Shown here piece after piece: positions 16,649 to 24,880 of a DNA stretch of 42,980 bases. The notes beneath the pieces are model-generated. The model worked only from the letters and a program-made list of their open reading frames with translations, ran no database searches and was not told the origin of the DNA. Source of the stretch: CAYTID01 sp964437735 (GTDB taxonomy: Bacteria; Bacteroidota; Ignavibacteria; UBA10030; BY39); NCBI GenBank assembly GCA_964437735.1, contig CAYTID010000009.1:1-42980 (forward strand). The letters are read 5' to 3'. The stretch's first letter is position 1. Every line of letters begins with the position of its first letter. The translations under genes were made by a program, and so were the position numbers.

Positions 16649-18664
16649 ATGAAAGTTATGGTGTTAAAATATTTTATTATCTCATTATTAATTATTTACT
16701 CATTGTTTCTGCAAGGATTTTCACGGGATTTTATTAATACGGGTAAATTTAAAACGGGGCACAATCTATTATTTTCGGGGAAAATAAATACCCCCAAACC
16801 TTACAACGTGCTACATTATAAATTAGACGCCAATCTTGCCATGATCGATAGTAATTTTTCCGGAACAATGAAAATTACGGCACTGATTACAAGTCCGACC
16901 GATTCGTTGAGTTTTAATTCATTCGGTTTGACTTTTTCGAGTCTTAAAGTAAATGATTCTTCAGCGTCCTACAAATTTTATCCTTTATTAGAGACTTTCT
17001 CTGTTTATCTCCCAAGAACCTACCATCCGGCAGAAACTTTGGAAGTAAAAATAAATTATTCAAGGGATCTCACGATCAACCGGACATGGAATCGCCATGG
17101 ATATTATTGGTACAGGAAGGGATCGCAATTCGGAATCGAAGAAAACGTTGGATACACGATGTCGGAACCGATTGATGCCAGACGGTGGATGCCATGCAAC
17201 GATGATCAGGCTGATAAAGCGACGTGTGAGATCAATGCCACGGTACCTGTCGGTTACACAGCAGGATCAAATGGTTTGCTGTTGGGTATAGATAATAATC
17301 CGGATATGACTGTAACCTACCGATGGAGGGAAGACCTTCCTATAACTACGTATCTCATGGTGATTACTGCATCTAAATATTCAGAATATACACAACATTA
17401 CAAGCGGGTGACAAATCCTACTGACAGCATTGAAATAAAAAATTATATTTGGCGGGTTGATTCTGCCGGAACGACATGGAATGCTGTTCAGGCTTTTTCA
17501 AAGGTTCCAAGAATGATGGAAGTCTTATCGAATCTATTCGGTGAATATCCTTATGCCAAATATGGTCACGCTGTTGTATATCCGTTTTACTATGAAGGGA
17601 TGGAACACCAGACACTTTCAACTCTTCACAGGGGTTGGTTGAGTGTAAATGCATATCCGTTTTACGATGACTGGATTGCTCACGAATTAGCCCATCAATG
17701 GTGGGGGAACCTGGTGACTTGCAGAACATGGCCTGATATCTGGTTGAATGAAGGTTTTGCAACTTATTCGGAAATGTTGTGGCGTGAATTCAATTATGGA
17801 ATTTTGAGCCGTGACACACTTTTAAAACGTTACACTCTATTTAATGATGCTTCCTGGCAGTACGCAATTTATGATCCTGTTTCACAGGGCTTAAATCTTT
17901 TCACCGGAAATGTATATCATAAAGCCGCGTGGGTATTGCATATGCTTCGGTATTTGGTCGGTGATCCTGCTTTCTTTACAATACTTCATAATTATCGTGA
18001 TGCTCATTATCATAGCTCTGCATCAACTCAAGATTTTATAAATGTTGTTAATTCGGTTACGAGGAAAAATTACAACTGGTTTTTTGACCAGTGGATATTC
18101 GGAAAAGGTTGGTTGAAACTCGCCTATACAACCGGATGGGATTCACAAAATAATAATTTTACAATTAATCTCTTTCAGGAACAAAATTTATCCTGGCCCA
18201 CATACAAGATGCCCTTTGATATAAAAATATTTTTTCAGGGGTACGACTCAACGGTAACAGTCTGGGATAGTTTGAGAATACAGAATTATAACTTCATCTT
18301 TCCGCAACAACCTGACAGTATTCGGATAGATCCGGGGAATAAGGTATTAAAGCAAATCGTCCAACCGTCTGCTTCTGTTGATGAAGATTTAATTAATTTC
18401 GGATTTAAATTATATCAAAATTACCCCAATCCTTTTAATTCTAAAACTCAAATCAGATTTAAGATACTTGATTCAGGACTCATCAGCCTTGCTGTGTATG
18501 ATGTTTTAGGCAGGATTGTATCGGTCATATCAGAAAACGAACTCTATAAACCGGGGGATTACGAAAAATCATTTGATGCCGATAATCTCGGTTCGGGAAT
18601 TTATTTTTATCAGCTCAAGGTAAATAATCATATTTCTACAAAGAAAATGTTACTGATCAGATAG
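16649..18664 (+). CDS. Secreted M1-family zinc aminopeptidase with T9SS sorting domain
   Basis: A signal peptide (about residues 1-25) precedes an M1 aminopeptidase: beta-sandwich N-domain, then a catalytic domain with HELAH (345-349) and the third zinc ligand Glu368 in NEGFATY. The exopeptidase motif usually written GxMEN reads EGMEH (316-320), as in a subset of bacterial members. The last ~85 residues form a Por/T9SS type A sorting domain: FKLYQNYPNPFNSKTQIRF, then a YDVLGR segment and a C-terminal KKMLLIR. The protein is therefore probably carried to the outer membrane surface by Sec plus T9SS. It starts 39 nt after the permease. There is no obvious Shine-Dalgarno sequence. Confidence 0.93.
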   Translation: MKVMVLKYFIISLLIIYSLFLQGFSRDFINTGKFKTGHNLLFSGKINTPKPYNVLHYKLDANLAMIDSNFSGTMKITALITSPTDSLSFNSFGLTFSSLKVNDSSASYKFYPLLETFSVYLPRTYHPAETLEVKINYSRDLTINRTWNRHGYYWYRKGSQFGIEENVGYTMSEPIDARRWMPCNDDQADKATCEINATVPVGYTAGSNGLLLGIDNNPDMTVTYRWREDLPITTYLMVITASKYSEYTQHYKRVTNPTDSIEIKNYIWRVDSAGTTWNAVQAFSKVPRMMEVLSNLFGEYPYAKYGHAVVYPFYYEGMEHQTLSTLHRGWLSVNAYPFYDDWIAHELAHQWWGNLVTCRTWPDIWLNEGFATYSEMLWREFNYGILSRDTLLKRYTLFNDASWQYAIYDPVSQGLNLFTGNVYHKAAWVLHMLRYLVGDPAFFTILHNYRDAHYHSSASTQDFINVVNSVTRKNYNWFFDQWIFGKGWLKLAYTTGWDSQNNNFTINLFQEQNLSWPTYKMPFDIKIFFQGYDSTVTVWDSLRIQNYNFIFPQQPDSIRIDPGNKVLKQIVQPSASVDEDLINFGFKLYQNYPNPFNSKTQIRFKILDSGLISLAVYDVLGRIVSVISENELYKPGDYEKSFDADNLGSGIYFYQLKVNNHISTKKMLLIR

Positions 18665-18722
18665 TATCGAAAAAGTAGCTGGTTCTATAGAATTAATTAA
18701 CTACAAAACGTAAAAAGGATAA

Positions 18723-19538
18723 ATGGCGCGCTTTAAACTCTTTATAGAATACGAGGGAACCAGATACAGCGGCTGGCAAATTCAGAAGAATGCTCGGACG
18801 ATACAGGGTAACATTCTGGAAGCGACAGTAAAAATATTCAATACAAACAAAATTGAATTGTACGGTTCCGGAAGAACCGATGCAGGCGTACACGCACTCA
18901 GGCAAATCGCTCATCTCGATGTGAACACAATGCTGGCTCCCGAAATTATCAAAATGAAACTTAACGACGAGCTTCCGGCCGACATTAATATTATTGAGGT
19001 TGAGAAAGCTCCGAAAAATTTCCACGCAAGACACGATGCAGTAGGAAGAAGTTATCTGTATCATATATCAAGGCGAAGAACCGCTTTCGGGAAGCGTTAC
19101 GTATGGTGGATAAAAGACAAACTTGATTTTAAAAAAATGCTCTCTGCGGCGGAGTTGTTTGTCGGTATGAAAAATCTTCAATCTTTCACTGCCGATGATC
19201 CCGAAGAAAAATCGACAAAGGTGTTAATAGAAAATATTGAGATGAAGGAAGTCGGCGACCTGATACTTATCCGTATTGAGGGCTCGCATTTTCTCTGGAA
19301 ACTTGTCCGGCAGATTGTCGGTGTGATTGTTGAAGCGGGTAGAGGCAAATTATGGCTTGAAAAAATTGCCGAATATATAAAAATAAAATCGGATGAACCA
19401 GCGAAATTTACTGCACCCCCGTCGGGATTATTCTTGGAATGTGTGTATTACAAGGGGGATAAAAAACTTGAAAAAATTGAACCTGTTTTAAATATTGTCC
19501 AGTCACAATACAGAAATAAATCCGAAAAGAAATCATGA
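18723..19538 (+). CDS. truA: tRNA pseudouridine(38-40) synthase TruA
   Basis: This enzyme isomerises uridines 38-40 in the tRNA anticodon arm. The catalytic Asp53 lies in the invariant GSGRTDAGVHA motif (48-58). The C-terminal half contains the conserved FLWKLVRQIVG segment. The 271-aa length is typical. The AAGGA ribosome-binding site is 4 nt from the ATG. Its stop overlaps the start of the M48 protease gene in an ATGA arrangement. Confidence 0.97.
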   Translation: MARFKLFIEYEGTRYSGWQIQKNARTIQGNILEATVKIFNTNKIELYGSGRTDAGVHALRQIAHLDVNTMLAPEIIKMKLNDELPADINIIEVEKAPKNFHARHDAVGRSYLYHISRRRTAFGKRYVWWIKDKLDFKKMLSAAELFVGMKNLQSFTADDPEEKSTKVLIENIEMKEVGDLILIRIEGSHFLWKLVRQIVGVIVEAGRGKLWLEKIAEYIKIKSDEPAKFTAPPSGLFLECVYYKGDKKLEKIEPVLNIVQSQYRNKSEKKS

Positions 19539-20776
19539 ATGTATATGCAATCGTAATATTAATAGCTTTATTTGCGGAATATATTTTAAACTTCATTTCC
19601 AATCTGTTGAATTTGAAGACTCTCAATGCTCCGCTGCCTGAGGAATTCGGGGGGATTTACGATAAAGATGTATATAAAAAATCGCAGTCTTATACACGAA
19701 CGAGAACAAACTTCGGGCTTGTTGAATCCACATTCAGTATTATAGTTACGCTCCTATTCTGGTTTCTTGGCGGATTTAATTATCTCGATCAGATTGTACG
19801 TGCCTGGGAATACGGAAATGTTATCAACGGATTGATATATATCGGAATATTGGTTTTAATGAGATCGCTACTTTCGCTTCCGTTCAGCATTTACTCGACA
19901 TTTGTTATCGAAGAAAAATTCGGATTTAATAAAACAACACATAAGGTTTTTGTCGCAGATATTATAAAGGGAATTTTACTTGCTGTAGTACTCGGAGGAC
20001 CGCTTCTGTTTGGGATTTTAGCCTTGTTTGAATATGCAGGCGTTGCTGCCTGGTTTTATTGCTGGATTGTTGCGACGGTTTTTATTTTATTCGTTCAATT
20101 CATTGCACCAACATGGATAATGCCGCTGTTTAATAAATTCACTCCGCTTGAAGATGGCGATTTGAAAGAATCAATTATTACTTATGCAAAGTCAGTCAAA
20201 TTTCCGTTACAGGGGATATATGTAATGGATGGTTCAAAGCGCTCCGGTAAATCGAATGCATTCTTTACGGGATTCGGGAAAAATAAACGTATTGCCCTTT
20301 TTGATACATTAATCAATAAGCATACTGTTTCAGAATTAGTAGCTGTTCTTGCACACGAGATTGGACATTACAAGAAAAAACATATTTTGCAGGGAATGGT
20401 AATCAGTATTTTGCATATGGGTTTAATGTTTTTCCTGCTGTCGGTGTTTCTCTCGCATAAAGGATTGTTCGATGCTTTTTATATGGAGAATGTTTCAGTA
20501 TATGCGGGATTGTTGTTTTTCGGTTTGTTGTTCACTCCTATTGAGTTTATACTGTCAATGGGATTGAATGCTCTCTCGCGGAAGAACGAATATGAAGCCG
20601 ATAGCTATGCAGTTAATACTACAAACCAAACGAAATATCTGATAGACGCACTCAAGAAACTTTCAAAAGACAATCTGAGTAATTTAACTCCGCACCCGTT
20701 TTATGTGTTGATGCATTATTCACATCCGCCGGTTGTAGAGAGGGTTAAAGCTATCCGAATAGCGAGTAATAATTAA
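19535..20776 (+). CDS. Integral-membrane M48 metallopeptidase (Ste24/CAAX prenyl protease-like)
   Basis: This 413-aa polytopic membrane zinc protease has about seven hydrophobic helices. The HEIGH zinc motif is at residues 274-278 and the third ligand is probably Glu352 in NEYEADSYA. Layout and length match Ste24/ZMPSTE24-like M48A enzymes rather than the shorter HtpX. Bacteria do not prenylate CAAX proteins in the eukaryotic way, so a role in membrane protein quality control is more likely, but this is inference. Translation is probably coupled to truA through the 4-nt ATGA overlap. Confidence 0.93.
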   Translation: MNVYAIVILIALFAEYILNFISNLLNLKTLNAPLPEEFGGIYDKDVYKKSQSYTRTRTNFGLVESTFSIIVTLLFWFLGGFNYLDQIVRAWEYGNVINGLIYIGILVLMRSLLSLPFSIYSTFVIEEKFGFNKTTHKVFVADIIKGILLAVVLGGPLLFGILALFEYAGVAAWFYCWIVATVFILFVQFIAPTWIMPLFNKFTPLEDGDLKESIITYAKSVKFPLQGIYVMDGSKRSGKSNAFFTGFGKNKRIALFDTLINKHTVSELVAVLAHEIGHYKKKHILQGMVISILHMGLMFFLLSVFLSHKGLFDAFYMENVSVYAGLLFFGLLFTPIEFILSMGLNALSRKNEYEADSYAVNTTNQTKYLIDALKKLSKDNLSNLTPHPFYVLMHYSHPPVVERVKAIRIASNN

Positions 20777-20909
20777 TTTTAATATTTTGTCATTTCCACA
20801 TTACTTTATAATATATGTCAAGTTTAATTTGTTGAAGTGATCGATGGAATTTTCTCCCTAAAAATTCACACTCTTGTTTTATTATTTGAATATTCTTAAA
20901 ATATTAAAC

Positions 20910-21884
20910 ATGAAAATCGGAAATATAAATATCGAAAATCCTGTAACATTGGCACCAATGGAGTCCATTACAGACCAGTCTTTTCGTTTGATTTGCAAGA
21001 AACTTGGAGCAGATATAATGTATACTGAATTCGTTTCCTCCGAAGGGCTGATAAGAAATGTTCGGAAAACGAAATCAAAAATGCTGTTTTTGGAGGAAGA
21101 GCGTCCGATCGGTATCCAAATTTACGGAAGCTTAGAATCGTCTATGGAATCGGCAGCAAAAATGGCTGAAAATATGAATCCGGATTTTATTGATATAAAC
21201 GCAGGTTGCTGGGTTAAAAAAATTGTTGCCCAGGGATCAGGGGCAGGTCTGTTAAAGGATTTAAAAACATTTGAAAAAGTTGTTAAAACAGTCGTCAATG
21301 CTGTCAAATTGCCTGTAACCGTTAAAACAAGATTAGGTTTGGATGAGAAAGATATCCGAATAGTAGAGACAGCTAAAATAATTGAAAATGCAGGAGCGGT
21401 CTGCCTTACTGTTCATTGCCGCACACGAACTCAGGCTCATAAAGGATCTGTAGATTATAGCTGGATACCGAAAATTAAGGAAACCGTAAAAATTCCAATA
21501 ATTATTAATGGAGGAATTGTCGATCATGAAACCGCAAAAATGGTATTTGATACCACGGGATGTGACGGGATAATGATTGGACAGGCAGCGATTCATAATC
21601 CGTGGATTTTTAAACAAATTAAATCCTATATAAATAATTCAGAAATTCTTCCCGCTGTTTCCATGTCTGAAAAATTTAATATTATGCTCGAACATTTGAA
21701 ATTATCGGTCCATCATAAAGGAGATGTAAAAGGGATACTCGATTTCCGTAAATATTATTCGGGGTATCTGCACAATTTTCCGAATGCAGCAAAAATCCGG
21801 AGTGAACTTATGAAATTTACGGAACTTGCTCCATTGGAAGACGAGATAATGAAAATTCGGTGTCATCTATTAAATGAAAATTAA
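20910..21884 (+). CDS. dusB: tRNA-dihydrouridine synthase (DusB-like)
   Basis: This FMN-dependent enzyme reduces uridine to dihydrouridine in tRNA. It has the TIM-barrel opening LAPMESITDQSFR, MYTEFVSSEGL, the active-site Cys100 in INAGCWVKK, VKTRLGLD, and IGQAAIHNPWIF near the FMN phosphate. The usual active-site motif is NxGCP; here Trp101 replaces Pro. I take the ATG at 20910 (324 aa) rather than an upstream TTG at 20874, because the family begins with this MKIG-type strand and nothing supports the 12 extra residues. A TATAAT at 20807-20812 could belong to its promoter but lacks a good -35 partner. Confidence 0.93.
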   Translation: MKIGNINIENPVTLAPMESITDQSFRLICKKLGADIMYTEFVSSEGLIRNVRKTKSKMLFLEEERPIGIQIYGSLESSMESAAKMAENMNPDFIDINAGCWVKKIVAQGSGAGLLKDLKTFEKVVKTVVNAVKLPVTVKTRLGLDEKDIRIVETAKIIENAGAVCLTVHCRTRTQAHKGSVDYSWIPKIKETVKIPIIINGGIVDHETAKMVFDTTGCDGIMIGQAAIHNPWIFKQIKSYINNSEILPAVSMSEKFNIMLEHLKLSVHHKGDVKGILDFRKYYSGYLHNFPNAAKIRSELMKFTELAPLEDEIMKIRCHLLNEN

Positions 21885-21886
21885 TT

Positions 21887-23629
21887 ATGGATAATAAGAA
21901 GGCAGCGGAAATACTTGAAGAAATTGGTACCTTGCTGGAAATTAAAGGAGAGAATCAATTTAAATGCCGAGCATATCACAACGCAGCACGAATCGTTGCG
22001 GGTTTAACTACCGATATAGGAGAATTAATACAGGCGGGCGGGTTGAAAAAGATTAAAGGTATCGGAGAAGGATTAGCTGAGAAACTTATCGAATTTGTTG
22101 AAACCGGGAAAATCGAATATTACGAAAAGCTGAGAAAGTCTCTCCCCGAAGGGCTAATGGAAATGCTTCGGATCCATGGTTTAGGTCCGAAACGGATAAA
22201 AATTTTATACGAACAATTAAATATAAAAACTATCGACCAGCTTGAGAATGCTGCGAAGAATCATAAACTTGAACATCTCGATGGATTTGGGGAGAAGATA
22301 GCGGAAAATATTTTACATGGGATTGAATTATGGAAGAAGCATTCGGATAAATTTCTTTATCCAATTGCAAAAGAAGCAGCCGAACGTATTCTTAATACCT
22401 TAAAAGAAAATAAATACGTAAATAATATTAAAATCGCAGGGAGTATTCGTCGATGCAAAGAGATAATAGGTGATATTGATATTTTAATCAGCGCAAAATC
22501 TTCAGATACAATTAATATCATGGACACTTTTGCATTTCATACTGATGTTGATGAAGTAATCGCAAAAGGTGATACGAAAACGAGTGTAAGATTAAAGTCG
22601 GGTATCAGTTGCGACTTGCGCATCGTCAGCGAGATGGAGTTTCCTTTTGCGTTAAATTATTTTACCGGTAGCAAAGAACACAATGTTGAAATGCGCTCTT
22701 TAGCAAAGAAATTCGGATTGAGTCTTAACGAATATGGATTTTCTAAAATCGGTTCTGAAACAACTCGGGGCGAATCGAAAGAAGTTGTTAAATGTCGGTC
22801 GGAAGCTGATATTTATAAAACATTGAAACTTCAGTATATTCCCCCTGAATTGCGTGAAAATATGGGAGAAATTGATGCTGCGGCTCAACAAAAAATTCCG
22901 GTTTTAATTGAGAACAGCGATCTGAAAGGTACTTTTCACTGTCATACTACTTACAGCGACGGTGTAAACACACTTGAGGAAATGGCAAAAGCCGCACAAG
23001 ATTTGGGTTGGCAATATTTAGGTATAGCCGAACATAGTAAATCGGCTGCGTATGCCGGCGGATTGAGTGAAAAAGATGTTAAGAATCAAATGAAGGAAAT
23101 TGATCTGTTGAATTCTCGGTTTAAAGATTTTAGAATTCTTAAAGGGATTGAAGTTGATATACATGGAGACGGGAAATTAGATTATCCCGACAGATTATTG
23201 CAATCCTTTGATTTTGTAATTTGTGCGATTCACAGCAGGTTTAATCTTTCCGAAAAGGAAATGACTAAGCGAATTATTAAAGGTATGAAAAATAAATTTG
23301 TAACAATGCTGGCGCATCCGACCGGACGTCTGCTCCTTGAACGTGAAGCTTATGCTGTAAATATGATTGAAGTTATTTTAGCCGCCGCGGATTACGGTAA
23401 AATGATAGAGATAAATTCACATCCATCCCGCTTTGATTTGGATTGGAGAATGTGTAAATTCGCAAAAGAAAACGGTGTGAAATTAGTAATAAATCCGGAT
23501 GCGCACAATACTGACGGATTGAAGGATGTTTTCTTTGGTGTTGAAATTGCCCGGAAAGGTTGGCTGGAAAAGAGTAATGTTTTCAATACATTTGCTTTAA
23601 AAGAAATCAAAAAACATTTAAAAATTTAG
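21887..23629 (+). CDS. polX: Bacterial family X DNA polymerase with PHP 3'-exonuclease domain
   Basis: This is a gap-filling repair polymerase. An N-terminal 8-kDa-like region with two helix-hairpin-helix motifs (IKGIGEGLAEKL, 56-67; LDGFGEKIAENI, 131-142) is followed by the nucleotidyltransferase core. That core carries GSIRRCKEIIGDIDIL (185-200), catalytic Asp196 and Asp198, and the third carboxylate Asp243 in CDLRIV. The C-terminal PHP domain (about 345-575) keeps its metal ligands: FHCHTTYSDG (His351, His353), AEHS, EVDIHGDG, AHPTGR, NSHPSR and NPDAH, so 3'-5' exonuclease activity is expected. The 580-aa length is normal. It begins 2 nt after the dus stop. Confidence 0.96.
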   Translation: MDNKKAAEILEEIGTLLEIKGENQFKCRAYHNAARIVAGLTTDIGELIQAGGLKKIKGIGEGLAEKLIEFVETGKIEYYEKLRKSLPEGLMEMLRIHGLGPKRIKILYEQLNIKTIDQLENAAKNHKLEHLDGFGEKIAENILHGIELWKKHSDKFLYPIAKEAAERILNTLKENKYVNNIKIAGSIRRCKEIIGDIDILISAKSSDTINIMDTFAFHTDVDEVIAKGDTKTSVRLKSGISCDLRIVSEMEFPFALNYFTGSKEHNVEMRSLAKKFGLSLNEYGFSKIGSETTRGESKEVVKCRSEADIYKTLKLQYIPPELRENMGEIDAAAQQKIPVLIENSDLKGTFHCHTTYSDGVNTLEEMAKAAQDLGWQYLGIAEHSKSAAYAGGLSEKDVKNQMKEIDLLNSRFKDFRILKGIEVDIHGDGKLDYPDRLLQSFDFVICAIHSRFNLSEKEMTKRIIKGMKNKFVTMLAHPTGRLLLEREAYAVNMIEVILAAADYGKMIEINSHPSRFDLDWRMCKFAKENGVKLVINPDAHNTDGLKDVFFGVEIARKGWLEKSNVFNTFALKEIKKHLKI

Positions 23630-23636
23630 GTGGCTT

Positions 23637-24206
23637 ATGCGTAATTTTTTCTGGGGATTTATTTTAATTATTTTTGGAGTCTTATTTCTTCTTGATAATT
23701 TAGGGGTCGCTGATTTTGGAGATATTATATCTAATTATTGGCCCGCATTGTTAATAATTTGGGGGATACATATCCTGTTCAGAAAACGAAAATCAAGTCA
23801 TATCGAAATTACTACTGAGGAAGAAGAGTCGAGTAACGATCTACTGCATCGCTCGACTGTTTTTGGAGATATTTTGATACAAAGTTCATCGAAAAATTTT
23901 AAAGGAGGTTCAATCTCTGCAATTTTCGGTGATTGCATTATAAATTTATCAGAAAGCACCATCGCCGAAGGTGAACACAAACTTAAATTCAACTCGGTTT
24001 TCGGAGATACAAAAATTATTCTTCCCAAAAATTGTGGTGTCTCGGTTACCGCCAGTTCGTTGATTGGAGATATAAATATACTTGGTGAAAAAACTAAAGG
24101 ATTATTTAAAGATCTCATTATAAAATCCGAAAATTATGATTTATCTCCTCAAAAAATTAGGCTGCATATTTCACAGGTATTCGGAGATCTGGAAGTAGTC
24201 CAGTAA
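23637..24206 (+). CDS. LiaF-like membrane protein (DUF5668 plus C-terminal beta-domain)
   Basis: The 189-aa protein has two membrane helices (about residues 4-22 and 33-48) separated by NYWPALLIIWG, the pattern of the DUF5668/LiaI-LiaF-type transmembrane region. A C-terminal domain follows in which short FGD motifs recur (VFGDI, IFGDC, VFGDT, LIGDI, VFGDL) about every 20-25 residues, as in the LiaF/YvqF-type beta-helical domain. In Firmicutes LiaF restrains a cell-envelope sensor kinase. Here a sensor kinase gene lies one gene downstream, but it is soluble, so a direct link is uncertain. An AGGTGG ribosome-binding site precedes the ATG. The gene sits 7 nt after polX and 12 nt before nth. Confidence 0.85.
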   Translation: MRNFFWGFILIIFGVLFLLDNLGVADFGDIISNYWPALLIIWGIHILFRKRKSSHIEITTEEEESSNDLLHRSTVFGDILIQSSSKNFKGGSISAIFGDCIINLSESTIAEGEHKLKFNSVFGDTKIILPKNCGVSVTASSLIGDINILGEKTKGLFKDLIIKSENYDLSPQKIRLHISQVFGDLEVVQ

Positions 24207-24218
24207 AAATAGAATTAT

Positions 24219-24872
24219 ATGTCCGGACATGTAAAAAAAATATTATCATATTTAAAGAAAAAATATCCGGAAGCTAAAACTGCACTCGTTCATAAGAATC
24301 CTCTCGAAATGTTGATAGCAACAATTTTATCAGCTCAATGTACAGATAAAAGAGTGAATATCGTGACTGCTGAATTATTTAAAAAGTATCATTTTGCTGA
24401 AGATTATGCTTCAGCTGATAGAGCTGGTTTGGAACAGGAAATTAAAACTACCGGATTTTACCGTGCAAAGGCGAAGAATATTATTAATTGCTGCAGTGCA
24501 ATTGTGAAAAACCATGGAGGCGAAGTTCCTGAATCGATTGAAGATTTAGTTAATCTTCCCGGCGTAGGAAGGAAAACCGCCAATGTTGTGTTAGGAGCTT
24601 CTTTCGGAATCGCTTCGGGCGTCGTAGTCGATACGCATGTAAAAAGGCTTTCGCAAAGATTGGGTCTGACTAAAAATGAGGATCCCGAAAAAATAGAGAA
24701 TGATCTAATGAATATTATTCCTAAAAGTGAATGGATATCTTTTGGGAATTTACTGATTTGGCACGGAAGGGAAATTTGCAAATCACGAAAACCAAAATGT
24801 CCGGATTGTGGTTTAAGTGTTATATGTCCGTCTTTTCCGAAGTTTGTAAATAATTCAAAATATAAAGAATAA
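24219..24872 (+). CDS. nth: Endonuclease III, DNA glycosylase/AP lyase
   Basis: This base-excision repair enzyme removes oxidised pyrimidines. The helix-hairpin-helix LPGVGRKTANVVLG contains the catalytic Lys119, and Asp138 lies in VVDTHVKRL. The [4Fe-4S] cluster loop is complete, with Cys187, Cys194, Cys197 and Cys203 (C-x6-C-x2-C-x5-C). The 217-aa length is standard. It is 12 nt after the LiaF-like gene and 8 nt before the kinase gene. With polX upstream this gives the operon a DNA-repair core. Confidence 0.97.
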   Translation: MSGHVKKILSYLKKKYPEAKTALVHKNPLEMLIATILSAQCTDKRVNIVTAELFKKYHFAEDYASADRAGLEQEIKTTGFYRAKAKNIINCCSAIVKNHGGEVPESIEDLVNLPGVGRKTANVVLGASFGIASGVVVDTHVKRLSQRLGLTKNEDPEKIENDLMNIIPKSEWISFGNLLIWHGREICKSRKPKCPDCGLSVICPSFPKFVNNSKYKE

Positions 24873-24880
24873 TATTAGAC

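Noticed and set aside
20807..20812. TATAAT upstream of the dus gene as a promoter
   Set aside because: The nearest -35-like hexamer (TTGTCA, 20787-20792) is only 14 nt away, and the region is AT-rich enough for chance matches.
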